A stretch of 43,478 bases of DNA from UBA1422 sp041859095 (GCA_041859095.1 JBHEKY010000022.1:1-43478), one strand, 5' to 3'; shown: positions 23,860 to 31,946, numbered from the stretch's first letter. The notes: generated by a model from the sequence alone, not told the origin. Numbers and translations are program-made.

Positions 23860-24549
23860 ATGAAAAAAACAAAAAAAGATGGCATCACGATTATGATTCT
23901 TGTGTTTGCTGTATGCCTGGTCATGGCATATGTAGAAATTGTCATGGCTCCCGGATATGCGGTGAAAAGCGGGATTAAGATGGCACTGTTTCTTGTAGTT
24001 CCCATACTGTTTTTAATGACTTCTAAAAAAATCTCAATACCCAGCTTCTTTCAAATGAAAAGAGGCGAGTGGCGGTTTTCAGCCATTCTGGCAGCCATAA
24101 CCTTTCTGGGTATTGTGGGTGCCTATTTCATTTTTCGAGGTCAATTTGATTTTTCTTCGGTTGCACCAAACCTCCAGAGTAAACTTGGAATCAATGGCAC
24201 GAATTTTGTATTTGTTGCTATCTACATTTCTTTGGTCAACTCTCTTCTGGAAGAGTTTTTTTTCCGTGGATTTGCTTTTCTTGCGTTGAAGAAGTCAGCA
24301 GGGAAAAAGACCGCCTATGGTTTTAGCGCTACTGCCTTTGCCCTTTACCATGTGGCAATCATGAATGGATGGTTTTCACTGCCCCTAATGGCGCTGCTTA
24401 TTTTGTCACTGTTTTTGGCTGGGTGTTTATTCAATTATATCGACGAAAAAAAGAGTAGTATCCTGCCCTCCTGGATGATTCACATCAGTGCGAATTTTGC
24501 CATCAATGTCATTGGTTTTATTCTTCTTGGCATTTTACCCGGTGTTTAG
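23860..24549 (+). CDS. CPBP-family intramembrane metalloprotease-like protein
   Basis: This membrane protein of about 229 residues has seven or so hydrophobic segments. It carries the CPBP (CAAX protease / bacteriocin-processing) motifs: EEFFFRG in LLEEFFFRGFAFL, a later His in FALYHVAI and a third His in WMIHISANF. These residues coordinate zinc in the active site of Rce1-type intramembrane proteases. In bacteria such proteins mature peptides, confer bacteriocin immunity or have unknown roles. The start is uncertain: the ATG at 23860 and a TTG at 23848 (inside the palindrome) are both in frame, and the RBS is weak. Nothing nearby encodes an obvious prenylated or bacteriocin substrate. The 220-base gap after it holds nothing I can identify. 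Confidence 0.82.
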   Translation: MKKTKKDGITIMILVFAVCLVMAYVEIVMAPGYAVKSGIKMALFLVVPILFLMTSKKISIPSFFQMKRGEWRFSAILAAITFLGIVGAYFIFRGQFDFSSVAPNLQSKLGINGTNFVFVAIYISLVNSLLEEFFFRGFAFLALKKSAGKKTAYGFSATAFALYHVAIMNGWFSLPLMALLILSLFLAGCLFNYIDEKKSSILPSWMIHISANFAINVIGFILLGILPGV

Positions 24550-24771
24550 CATGCTTGATATACTTAATTCCATCATCTGTTTAGAATCTGCCTTTTGGCA
24601 ATTCTAGAATTCGCTCGGTTTGCTTAGCTGTGAGGAATGTTAACCCAGTGATTCCCAAAATGGAACTCACGTTTACCCTCTTTCCTTCGTTTTATAACAA
24701 ATAGATTCAATTTCAGACAAAAATATGGTAATATATTTGGGGGATTGGTCGAATCCTGCGAGAGGAAAGCT

Positions 24772-25824
24772 ATGAAAGCGCAAAGGATACTGTTCATATT
24801 TTTACTGATTCTTGGTATGGCCTTTGTGTCATTTGGCACAGTGGGCATCTTTTTTTTGGCATACATCGCAATCGACCTCATTCTCATTCTTAAAACCGCC
24901 ACTTCCGGACAGTATACTTCAAGAAAGTTCGGCTTGATTGGCATATATATCGCGCTATTAATCATGCAGCTTATGTTTTGCCAGATTGTAATTTTTGGTG
25001 GACCGATTCATGGTCCCATGTACACCTTCAAAAAAATTCTTGGCTTGGTGCTGATTTATGCACCCTTTATCGTTAACACATATGCCAATTACAGACGTTC
25101 GGTTTTTCCTTCCGTGGAAGACATTTACACCGTCAGTTTTCATAGCTTAACGAGTGGCTTAAACCGCATCGTGCGGGCCAAAAACGGTCTGGTTAAAACG
25201 AAACAGAGTTTGAGCATTACCAACATCTCGGATTTCCTTGCCGACCTGCCACGTCACAGCCTGACAAGTTACATCAATCGCAAAGGCCTGACCGACAAAT
25301 ACTTTGAAGACTGCGAGACCAGTCTGGATGATCATCATGTCTACCTTATTATGTCTGATACGGGTAGCCCGGCCAGCGAACTGTTGTCTATTTTTACCCG
25401 AAAGATGTACAATCACATATCCATAAGCTTTGATTATGACCTTAAAACGGTAATCAGTTATAACGGCGGAGAAAAACTGTATCCCCCCGGGATGAACAAA
25501 GAGCAAATCTCTTTCTTTCAAAAGAAGCAGGGAGCCTCACTTATTGTATATTCTTTGGCATGTTCCAAATCACAAAAGCAGGCGATGATTAATCGGGTTC
25601 GAGAAATCAACACGGATGGAAGCGCGTATAATATGGTGGGATTAGTCACACGGGCCAGTTTTAAACCAAATATTATGTTTTGCTCCCAGTTTATATATAG
25701 TTTGTTACAAGAAGTGGATCTCAATTACTTTGATAGCAATGCCATTGACGTGAAACCAACTGACTTTGTTGAAAAGGATTATTACAGAAATCTAGAATAC
25801 TGTTATAAAATCAAATTCAATTAA
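24772..25824 (+). CDS. Membrane-anchored permuted papain-like (YiiX/NlpC-P60-type) protein
   Basis: This 350-residue protein starts with three or four hydrophobic helices (residues about 5-110) followed by a soluble domain. That domain has a His in MYNHISISFDYDL and a Cys in NIMFCSQFIYSLLQ near the C-terminus. The order fits the circularly permuted papain-like fold of the YiiX/YaeF (C92) group in the NlpC/P60 superfamily. Such proteins cleave or transfer acyl groups on amides or lipids; the substrate here is unknown. The start at 24772 follows GAGAGG. The gene has clear gaps on both sides and is probably transcribed alone. The His-before-Cys order is seen directly; the fold is inferred. Confidence 0.62.
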   Translation: MKAQRILFIFLLILGMAFVSFGTVGIFFLAYIAIDLILILKTATSGQYTSRKFGLIGIYIALLIMQLMFCQIVIFGGPIHGPMYTFKKILGLVLIYAPFIVNTYANYRRSVFPSVEDIYTVSFHSLTSGLNRIVRAKNGLVKTKQSLSITNISDFLADLPRHSLTSYINRKGLTDKYFEDCETSLDDHHVYLIMSDTGSPASELLSIFTRKMYNHISISFDYDLKTVISYNGGEKLYPPGMNKEQISFFQKKQGASLIVYSLACSKSQKQAMINRVREINTDGSAYNMVGLVTRASFKPNIMFCSQFIYSLLQEVDLNYFDSNAIDVKPTDFVEKDYYRNLEYCYKIKFN

Positions 25825-25848
25825 ATTGCAAAAAAATCAAAAACATGG

Positions 25849-25877
25849 TTGACATTGCCAACTCTGAATGGTAATAT
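25849..25877 (+). promoter_or_regulatory. Strong promoter of the feo operon
   Basis: TTGACA (25849-25854) and TAATAT (25872-25877), 17 bp apart. The -35 is perfect. The two inverted repeats at 25884 and 25919 lie just downstream, in a position to block transcription. Confidence 0.75.
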
Positions 25878-25883
25878 TAAGGA

Positions 25884-25901
25884 GGTTAGCAAAGACTAAC
25901 C
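25884..25901 (+). promoter_or_regulatory. GTTAG/CTAAC operator 1 of feo (DtxR/IdeR-like)
   Basis: GGTTAG and CTAACC flank a 6-base spacer just after the -10. The half-site matches the DtxR/IdeR consensus half (GGTTAG / CTAACC). It is followed by TTTTTT (25903-25908), so as RNA it could also be a small attenuator hairpin. Confidence 0.55.
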
Positions 25902-25918
25902 GTTTTTTCAGCCTAGTA

Positions 25919-25934
25919 GTTAGTGAATACTAAC
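25919..25934 (+). promoter_or_regulatory. GTTAG/CTAAC operator 2 of feo
   Basis: GTTAGT-GAAT-ACTAAC is a perfect 6-bp inverted repeat with the same GTTAG-N6-CTAAC layout as operator 1, with centres 34 bp apart. It lies just upstream of the feoA RBS. Confidence 0.55.
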
Positions 25935-25951
25935 AGATAATGGAGACGGTA

Positions 25952-26173
25952 ATGCGTACAATTAATGATCTAAAACCCGGAACCACCGGCGCTGTCATCA
26001 AATTACATGGAGAAGGACCGCTGAAGCGCAGAATTATGGATATGGGCATCACCAAAGGGGTGGATGTTCGAGTCAAAAGAGTGGCACCTTTTGGAGATCC
26101 CATTGAATTGACAGTCAGAGGGTATCAACTTTCCATTCGGAAAGAAGATGCAGCAAAAATCGAAATATGCTAA
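25952..26173 (+). CDS. feoA: Ferrous iron transport protein A
   Basis: This 73-residue SH3-like protein stimulates FeoB-dependent Fe2+ uptake from the cytoplasmic side. The family pattern is clear: LKPGTTGAVIKLHG, then PLKRRIMDMGITKGVDVRVKR and APFGDPIELTVRGYQLSIRKEDA. The ATG at 25952 is used because GGAGACGG lies just before it; an in-frame ATG at 25940 overlaps that RBS. feoB follows after 72 bases that contain a hairpin and a third GTTAG/CTAAC repeat, so feoB may also be regulated separately. Confidence 0.93.
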   Translation: MRTINDLKPGTTGAVIKLHGEGPLKRRIMDMGITKGVDVRVKRVAPFGDPIELTVRGYQLSIRKEDAAKIEIC

Positions 26174-26179
26174 ATAGAA

Positions 26180-26198
26180 AAGGCTTTGTAGAAGCCTT
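26180..26198 (+). other. Hairpin between feoA and feoB
   Basis: AAGGCTT (26180-26186) pairs with AAGCCTT (26192-26198) around TGTAG. No U-run follows, so it may pause or process the transcript rather than end it. Confidence 0.45.
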
Positions 26199-26213
26199 CT
26201 TCACAACCTAATG

Positions 26214-26225
26214 GTTAGCGCTAAC
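26214..26225 (+). promoter_or_regulatory. GTTAGCGCTAAC palindrome upstream of feoB
   Basis: A perfect 12-bp palindrome, part of ATGGTTAGCGCTAACTAA, close to the DtxR/IdeR consensus (TTAGGTTAG-CTAACCTAA). The spacer between GTTAG and CTAAC is 2 bases here, against 6 in the two sites before feoA. Confidence 0.55.
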
Positions 26226-26245
26226 TAACTATTACCGGAGGAAAC

Positions 26246-28405
26246 ATGAAACTAAAAATTGCACTTGCGGGAAATCCCAACAGCGGAAAAACAACTTTAT
26301 TCAATGCCCTGACTGGTTCCAATCAATTTGTAGGAAACTGGCCGGGTGTAACGGTGGAAAAGAAAGAAGGTAGACTAAAAGGTCAGAAGAACATCCTGGT
26401 TTCAGACTTGCCTGGAGTCTACTCACTCTCTCCCTATTCATTGGAAGAGGTGATTACCCGGGATTTTTTGTTGGATGAAAAACCGGATGTCATCTTAAAT
26501 ATAGTAGATGCCACCAATCTTGAGAGAAATCTATATCTTTCAACACAATTGCTGGAATTGGATATTCCGGTTGTGATTGTGCTAAACATGATGGATGTCA
26601 TGAGGAAGAACAAAGAGACACTGAATCTGGAAGCTCTTGCCAAAGCGCTGAGTTGCCCGGTTGTGGAAATCTCGGCCATCACCGGTGAGGGGGTAGACCG
26701 AGCAATTGAGGAAGCCATACGTTTAGGCAAAGCGAAAAAAACCGTCCATCCTGCTCATTGTTTCAGTGGGGAAGTGGAACACGCATTAGCTCATATCGAA
26801 GAAGCTATCTTGCACCATTTGCCGGATCAGACGCAACGTTTTTATGCAATCAAACTCTTTGAACGCGATTCAAAAATAGCCCATAGGCTCTTGATGACTA
26901 CGGTCCAATTAGCTCACATCGAGGAAGACATCAAGATATGCGAAGCCGCCCTTGATGATGATGCGGAAAGCATTATCGCCAATGAACGCTACAACTATAT
27001 TACTTCCATCATCGAACGGTGTTACCTGAGACGGCGCATGGAAAACGTTTCTTTTTCAGAGCGGATTGATAACATTGTGACCCATCGATTCTTGGCACTA
27101 CCAATTTTTGCATTGGTAATGTTTGTTGTGTATTTTGTATCGGTTACCACAGTGGGTGCCTGGATTACCGATTATACCAATGATGTGGTTTTCGGAAAAT
27201 TGGTGCCGAATGCAGTAGAAGGGTTCTTGGTTTCCATTCACACTGCAGACTGGCTGAACAGTTTGATTCTTGACGGCATCATCGGAGGAGTAGGAGCGGT
27301 ACTCGGCTTTGTTCCGCAAATGTTTGTCTTGTTTGGATTCTTGGCGTTTCTTGAAGCTTGTGGGTATATGGCACGTGTGGGATTTATTTTGGACAAGTTG
27401 TTTCGTAAAATTGGATTGTCGGGTAAATCCTTTATTCCGATGCTCATCGGAACAGGATGTAGCGTACCGGGCATTATGGCATCCCGCACCATTGAAAGTG
27501 ATCGCGACCGCAAAATGACGATCATCACCACTACATTTATTCCTTGTAGTGCCAAGCTACCAATAATTGCCTTAATTGCCGGTGCACTTTTTGGGGGTGC
27601 CTGGTGGGTTGCGCCAAGTGCGTACTTTATTGGGATTGGTGCCATTATCCTATCGGGATTAATCCTCAAAAGAACCAGGCTATTCTCGGGAAATCCTGCA
27701 CCGTTTGTTATGGAGCTTCCCAACTATCATATGCCCACGGCAATCAATCTTTGGCGAAGTGTGTGGGAACGAGGCTGGTCCTTTATTAAAAAGGCCGGCA
27801 CCATCATCTTGATTTCCAGCATCGTAATTTGGGTTCTTTCGAATCTGGGGATTGTTGATGGGAAAGTCGCTATGGTTGAAGATTTTTCCGATGGATTTCT
27901 CGCCATACTAGGTGGTTTGATAGCACCGATTTTTATCCCGCTTGGTTTTGGAGACTGGCAGTCGACAGTTGCCACAATCACTGGATTGGTTGCAAAAGAA
28001 AACGTAGTTGGTACCTTTGGTGTTCTCTTTGGATTTGCTGAGGCGGACCAAGATGGCGTAGCGCTTTGGGGTCCGTTGGCCGCTCATTTCTCTACGTTGT
28101 CCGCATACTCATTTCTGGTTTTCAACTTGCTTTGTGCCCCTTGCTTTGCAGCCATTGGTGCCATTCGAAGGGAAATGAACAGTGGGAAATGGACTTGGTT
28201 TGCTATATTATATCAAACCGGATTTGCATACGGCGTTTCCCTGATTACATATCAGCTTGGCAATCTTATGATAAACGGCGTTTTCGGACTTGGTACGATA
28301 GCAGCTGTTGGGTTGTTAATTGTGGTAATTCTATATCTGGTAAAACCTGATCTTATAAAAGGACAAGCTGGTTTTATCGGTAAGAAGGGAGGGCAAGTCA
28401 TATGA
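26246..28405 (+). CDS. feoB: Ferrous iron transporter B (GTPase-permease)
   Basis: This 719-residue protein is the main Fe2+ importer. The N-terminal G domain has G1 GNPNSGKTT (residues 9-17), G3 DLPG and G4 NMMD, followed by a helical spacer to about residue 270. The C-terminal half is the membrane channel with two Gate motifs; SFIPMLIGTGCSVPGIMASRT (two parts, with conserved Cys in GCSVPG) and STFIPCSAKLP-like TTFIPCSAKLP are visible. Length is normal for single-chain FeoB. GGAGG lies just before the ATG at 26246. Its stop overlaps the next gene. It is likely repressed by iron through the GTTAG/CTAAC sites. Confidence 0.96.
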   Translation: MKLKIALAGNPNSGKTTLFNALTGSNQFVGNWPGVTVEKKEGRLKGQKNILVSDLPGVYSLSPYSLEEVITRDFLLDEKPDVILNIVDATNLERNLYLSTQLLELDIPVVIVLNMMDVMRKNKETLNLEALAKALSCPVVEISAITGEGVDRAIEEAIRLGKAKKTVHPAHCFSGEVEHALAHIEEAILHHLPDQTQRFYAIKLFERDSKIAHRLLMTTVQLAHIEEDIKICEAALDDDAESIIANERYNYITSIIERCYLRRRMENVSFSERIDNIVTHRFLALPIFALVMFVVYFVSVTTVGAWITDYTNDVVFGKLVPNAVEGFLVSIHTADWLNSLILDGIIGGVGAVLGFVPQMFVLFGFLAFLEACGYMARVGFILDKLFRKIGLSGKSFIPMLIGTGCSVPGIMASRTIESDRDRKMTIITTTFIPCSAKLPIIALIAGALFGGAWWVAPSAYFIGIGAIILSGLILKRTRLFSGNPAPFVMELPNYHMPTAINLWRSVWERGWSFIKKAGTIILISSIVIWVLSNLGIVDGKVAMVEDFSDGFLAILGGLIAPIFIPLGFGDWQSTVATITGLVAKENVVGTFGVLFGFAEADQDGVALWGPLAAHFSTLSAYSFLVFNLLCAPCFAAIGAIRREMNSGKWTWFAILYQTGFAYGVSLITYQLGNLMINGVFGLGTIAAVGLLIVVILYLVKPDLIKGQAGFIGKKGGQVI

Positions 28406-28587
28406 TAGATTGGCTTATCGGAAACATCTCGACAATTATTGTTACGCTGGTTCTCATTGGGTGTGTTGCACTTGTGATTCGAAAAATCATCAAAGACAAG
28501 AAAAAGGGAATCACGTCCTGCGGTACTTCTTGCAAAGGATGCGCAATGGCTGGAAGCTGTCATGACTTTCAAAGGAAAGAACAATAA
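28402..28587 (+). CDS. FeoB-associated Cys-rich membrane protein
   Basis: This 61-residue protein has one N-terminal transmembrane helix (residues about 7-27), a basic stretch (KIIKDKKKG) and a C-terminal Cys-rich tail with four Cys (CGTSCKGCAMAGSC). It matches the small FeoB-associated Cys-rich proteins common after feoB in Clostridia and other Firmicutes, perhaps analogues of FeoC in iron handling. The ATG at 28402 overlaps the feoB stop (ATGA), and GGGAGGG lies upstream, so translation is coupled. A terminator follows at 28597. Confidence 0.88.
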   Translation: MIDWLIGNISTIIVTLVLIGCVALVIRKIIKDKKKGITSCGTSCKGCAMAGSCHDFQRKEQ

Positions 28588-28596
28588 AATGATAAT

Positions 28597-28630
28597 AAGC
28601 GTTTGCTGGAAACAGCTAAACGCTTTTTTA
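28597..28630 (+). terminator. Terminator of the feo operon
   Basis: AAGCGTTT-GCTG (28597-28608) pairs with CAGC-T-AAACGCTT (28613-28625) with one bulged T and a GAAA loop, followed by TTTTTT. Confidence 0.9.
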
Positions 28631-28639
28631 TTCGTATGA

Positions 28640-28668
28640 TTGACAAAAAAAACAGGATACATTACTAT
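28640..28668 (+). promoter_or_regulatory. Promoter of the P-type ATPase transcript
   Basis: TTGACA (28640-28645) and TACTAT (28663-28668) separated by 17 bp. A leader of about 185 bases lies between the expected start of transcription and the ATPase gene. Confidence 0.8.
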
Positions 28669-28686
28669 GTGATTATATAAAACGTT

Positions 28687-28774
28687 TAAAAGGGAGTAGT
28701 TTTAAGTTTATGGTTCAACAACCGACTTTTTGATGAGTCTGGACATAAACCCGCTAGGTAACAAGACTTTTAGC
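28687..28774 (+). ncRNA. yybP-ykoY-type (Mn2+) riboswitch aptamer
   Basis: The leader contains the conserved blocks of the yybP-ykoY family: 5' AAAAGGGAGTAG (28688-28699) and 3' AACAAGACTTTTAGC (close to the family's AACGAGACCTTTGCC). P1 can be drawn between 28687-28692 and 28767-28772 (TAAAAG / CTTTTA). Inside, GTTTAT (28706-28711) pairs with ATAAAC (28745-28750) and encloses two hairpins, GGTT-CAAC-AACC and GACT...AGTC. The 3' strand of P1 is shared with the terminator stem, so ligand binding should allow read-through. Known members of this class bind Mn2+ and often precede Mn2+ exporters including P-type ATPases. The two docked loops cannot be verified by eye. Confidence 0.75.
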
Positions 28775-28815
28775 AGCACCAGTAATTTCTGTAATGTCGG
28801 GCTATGGTCTTTTTT
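28763..28815 (+). terminator. Riboswitch-controlled terminator
   Basis: AAGAC-TTT-TAGC (28763-28774) pairs with GCTA-TG-GTCTT (28801-28811), enclosing a weaker inner helix, and is followed by Ts to 28815. TAGC (28771-28774) could instead pair with GCTA at 28753-28756. The 5' strand overlaps riboswitch P1. Confidence 0.78.
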
Positions 28816-28858
28816 ATTACAAAACGACCAGCAGGCAGGTAGTCTGAAGGAGTAGATT

Positions 28859-31537
28859 ATGTTTGAACAAAAATCAACAACTCAGGTCTTAACCCAGATG
28901 GGCGTAAATCCGCAAGAAGGGTTGTCATTAGAAGAAGCAAAAGCAAGGGTGGAGCAGTATGGGACGAATACTTTTGAAGAAAAAAAACCAAAAACCTTAC
29001 TACAAAAATTCTTTTCCCAACTGAACGATCCACTGATTTATATTTTGCTGGTGGCAGTTGTCATTTCTCTGTTTTTGAAGGAATTCGCTGATGCAAGCAT
29101 TATAATGGCGGTTATTTTACTCAATGCAATTATCGGGGTGATTCAGGAAGCGAAAGCCGAGAAATCCCTGGAGGCTTTGAAGAAACTTTCTAGTCCCATT
29201 GCCCTGGTGAGAAGGGATGGCATCCATATGGAGGTTCCGGCAGGAGAACTTGTCCCAGGTGACATTGTGATACTTGAGGCTGGTAGGATTGTCCCAGCAG
29301 ATCTTCGGTTAATTACTGCCATCAACCTAAAAATAGAAGAATCCGCATTGACAGGAGAATCTGTTCCGGTTCAAAAGGATGCGGAATTTGTTGCACCCGG
29401 AGAAGTCACCCTAGGCGACCGACTTAACATGGCATATCTTTCGACTCATGTATCTTATGGAAGAGGCGAAGGTGTCATCGTCAAGACTGGAATGGGGACC
29501 GAAATTGGTAAAATAGCCAAGCTGATTAATGAATCAGTTGATGAAATGACCCCATTACAAAAACGTTTGGCTGATCTTGGGAAATTGTTGGGCATCGTTG
29601 CAGTGGTGCTGTGTGTGATTCTATTTGTATTGGCCTTAGCACAAGGCAGAGATGTGATAGAAATGTTTATCACTGCTATTTCTCTTGCGGTTGCAGCAGT
29701 CCCGGAAGGTTTGCCTGCGGTTGTCACCATCGTGCTTGCATTAGGTGTTCAAAGAATGGTAAAAGTCAATACCATCGTACGTAAACTTCCTGCAGTTGAG
29801 ACGCTGGGTTCAGTAAGTGTAGTATGTTCCGACAAAACTGGTACCTTGACCCAGAATAAAATGACGGTGACCCAAGTGTATATGGATGAAACCATATCTG
29901 ATGTGAATCATCTGAATTACAAAACGAATCACTTACTAATCGACGGATTCGTCCTTTGCACAGATGCATCGATCCATCAAAACATTAGATTGGGCGATCC
30001 AACAGAGTTGGCGTTGCTTGACCTGGGAGAAAAGTTTGGTATATCTAAGAAAACGTTGGAAATAAGCAATCCTAGAGTGTACGAGCAACCATTTGATTCC
30101 GTAAGAAAAATGATGACGACTGTTCATAAGAAACCTGATGTTGAGGATGTCATCGCATACACAAAAGGCGCTATGGATCGAATCTTGCGTAACTGCAGCG
30201 AAATAAGAATTCAAGGGGTACAGCGTCCCATAACGGACGAAGATATCCAAAAAATAGAAATGGCAGCCAAAGAAATGGCACAAAATGCATTGCGGGTCTT
30301 AGCGTTGGCAATCAGAGAAAACGACGACAGCGCGAAGGAGACGGACTTGGTATTCGTAGGATTGGTTGGCATGATTGACCCACCAAGACCGGAGGCCAGA
30401 GAGGCAGTTACAGTTTTCAACAAAGCTTCCGTTCTGACAATCATGATAACCGGAGATCATAAGGATACAGCGTTTGCCATAGCCAAAGAGTTAGGCATTG
30501 CCGAAAGAGAGGATCAATGTATTACTGGTGATGACTTGAACAATATGACGCAAGAAGAACTCAATGAAGCGTCTCGAAACCTTCGGGTTTTTGCCAGAGT
30601 GTCTCCTGAAAACAAGGTAATGATCGTGAATGCCTTCAAATCCCATGGAAATATTGTTTCCATGACCGGGGACGGCGTAAACGATGCGCCTTCCTTAAAG
30701 ATCGCGGACATCGGTGTTGCCATGGGCATTACAGGTACGGATGTGGCAAAAGGTGCGGCTGATATGATCCTAACGGATGACAACTTCGCAACCATCCAGA
30801 AAGCCATTGAAGAAGGGAGAAACATATACAACAATATTAGAAAAAGTGTATTGTTCCTTTTGTCTTCAAACCTGGGAGAAATCATCACCATGTTGGTAGC
30901 CATTGGAATCGGTCTGGCATCTCCGTTGAAGGCGATTCATATCCTATGGGTAAACCTGATAACCGATTCGCTGCCGGCGTTGGCACTAGGCGTTGATCCG
31001 GGGGATAAAGACATCATGAATGGACCCCCTAGAAATCCAAAAGAAAGCATGTTTTCTCATGGCGGACTTGCGTTCATGATTGGAATGGGTACGGCGATTG
31101 GATTTGTAACCCTGGCGGCTTTCTTGTTTTCTCCAATACAACATTTGCTAGATGCGAATATGACCGTATCTTTAGCTAGCATCATTGAAATGCTTAAAGA
31201 TGAAGACGTGTTGATTCATGCTCAAACCTATGCATTTACGACATTGGCGATTACACAATTATTTAATGCAATCGGGGTGCGAAACTTCCATAAATCTGTT
31301 TTCCGCATGAACCACCTAAACAACAAAATGATGATTATTGCAGTTCTTGCAGGCTTCGCCTTGCAGGTGGCTGTCACCGAAATACATTTCCTCACAGAAG
31401 TGTTCGGTACCGTTGAACTTTCCTTCACCGAGTGGGCGATGCTTACCGCACTTTCATCAGTTCCTTTGTGGATTCATGAGTTTATGGTCTTGGTGCAGGT
31501 CGTACGAAAAAAGATTTACAATAAAGACATCAATTGA
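28859..31537 (+). CDS. P-type cation ATPase, Ca2+/Mn2+ type (P2A)
   Basis: This 892-residue P2A-type ATPase probably exports Mn2+ and/or Ca2+. Seen in order are an N-terminal cytoplasmic segment, TM1-2, the actuator motif TGES (in ALTGESVPV), TM4 VPEGLPAVV, the phosphorylation site SDKTGTLTQN, KGAMDRIL in the nucleotide domain, TGDGVNDAPSLK, and six C-terminal helices. Ion-site residues resemble SERCA/PacL: Glu in PEGL, Asn and Glu in SSNLGEIITM (TM5), and Asn/Asp in NLITDSLPALALG (TM6). In TM8 the segment FTTLAITQLFNAI seems to have Gln where SERCA has Glu908, which may weaken a second Ca2+ site. The Mn2+-type riboswitch upstream favours Mn2+ efflux, as for YoaB/MgtA-like pumps of lactic acid bacteria. 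GAAGGAG lies just before the ATG. Confidence 0.9.
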   Translation: MFEQKSTTQVLTQMGVNPQEGLSLEEAKARVEQYGTNTFEEKKPKTLLQKFFSQLNDPLIYILLVAVVISLFLKEFADASIIMAVILLNAIIGVIQEAKAEKSLEALKKLSSPIALVRRDGIHMEVPAGELVPGDIVILEAGRIVPADLRLITAINLKIEESALTGESVPVQKDAEFVAPGEVTLGDRLNMAYLSTHVSYGRGEGVIVKTGMGTEIGKIAKLINESVDEMTPLQKRLADLGKLLGIVAVVLCVILFVLALAQGRDVIEMFITAISLAVAAVPEGLPAVVTIVLALGVQRMVKVNTIVRKLPAVETLGSVSVVCSDKTGTLTQNKMTVTQVYMDETISDVNHLNYKTNHLLIDGFVLCTDASIHQNIRLGDPTELALLDLGEKFGISKKTLEISNPRVYEQPFDSVRKMMTTVHKKPDVEDVIAYTKGAMDRILRNCSEIRIQGVQRPITDEDIQKIEMAAKEMAQNALRVLALAIRENDDSAKETDLVFVGLVGMIDPPRPEAREAVTVFNKASVLTIMITGDHKDTAFAIAKELGIAEREDQCITGDDLNNMTQEELNEASRNLRVFARVSPENKVMIVNAFKSHGNIVSMTGDGVNDAPSLKIADIGVAMGITGTDVAKGAADMILTDDNFATIQKAIEEGRNIYNNIRKSVLFLLSSNLGEIITMLVAIGIGLASPLKAIHILWVNLITDSLPALALGVDPGDKDIMNGPPRNPKESMFSHGGLAFMIGMGTAIGFVTLAAFLFSPIQHLLDANMTVSLASIIEMLKDEDVLIHAQTYAFTTLAITQLFNAIGVRNFHKSVFRMNHLNNKMMIIAVLAGFALQVAVTEIHFLTEVFGTVELSFTEWAMLTALSSVPLWIHEFMVLVQVVRKKIYNKDIN

Positions 31538-31544
31538 GTATAAT
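31515..31544 (+). promoter_or_regulatory. Promoter before the CoA-binding protein gene
   Basis: TTTACA (31515-31520) and TATAAT (31539-31544), 18 bp apart, overlap the end of the ATPase gene. The transcript would cover the CoA-binding protein and the nucleotidase. Confidence 0.6.
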
Positions 31545-31573
31545 GGAACTAACCGAAAAGGAGGACGAATTGC

Positions 31574-31936
31574 ATGGATTTAAGAGAAGTTATGAACCAG
31601 AAGGCCTTTGCCGTAGTTGGCGACACAATCAGTGAGGATAAGTATGCTCATAAGATCAAGAACAAGATGCTCAAAAATGGCTATGAGGTGTATCCGGTAG
31701 GCAAAGAACTGCCATCATTAAACGACATCACAGGAGAGCTGGATATTATCGATTTGTGCATTCATCCTGTGAAAGGCTTAGCACTTATGCAAGAGTGCAA
31801 AAAAGAGTTTAAGGCCGTGGTGATACAACCCGGGGCCGAAAGTGAAGAGCTGGTACAGTATTTAAAAGATAACAAAATTGAGTATCTGGAAGGTTGCCTT
31901 TTGGTAGGCCTGAAACAGTATGCCGAGAAAAAATGA
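31574..31936 (+). CDS. CoA-binding domain protein (CoA_binding_2 family)
   Basis: This 120-residue single-domain Rossmann protein resembles the small YccU/CoA_binding_2 family. Features are FAVVGDTISEDKYAHKIKNKM at the N-terminus (split: FAVVGDTISEDKY then AHKIKNKM), YPVGKELPSLNDI in the middle, and AVVIQPGAESEELVQYL. Such proteins bind CoA or a nucleotide; no enzymatic role is established. AAAAGGAGG precedes the ATG at 31574. The following nucleotidase gene starts 10 bases after its stop, so the two are co-transcribed; a link through CoA or nucleotide breakdown is conceivable but unproven. Confidence 0.8.
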   Translation: MDLREVMNQKAFAVVGDTISEDKYAHKIKNKMLKNGYEVYPVGKELPSLNDITGELDIIDLCIHPVKGLALMQECKKEFKAVVIQPGAESEELVQYLKDNKIEYLEGCLLVGLKQYAEKK

Positions 31937-31946
31937 GGGTGGTCGC

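Noticed and set aside
27238..27723. 161-codon minus-strand frame inside feoB
   Set aside because: It is antisense to the membrane domain of feoB; such shadow frames are common opposite hydrophobic codons.
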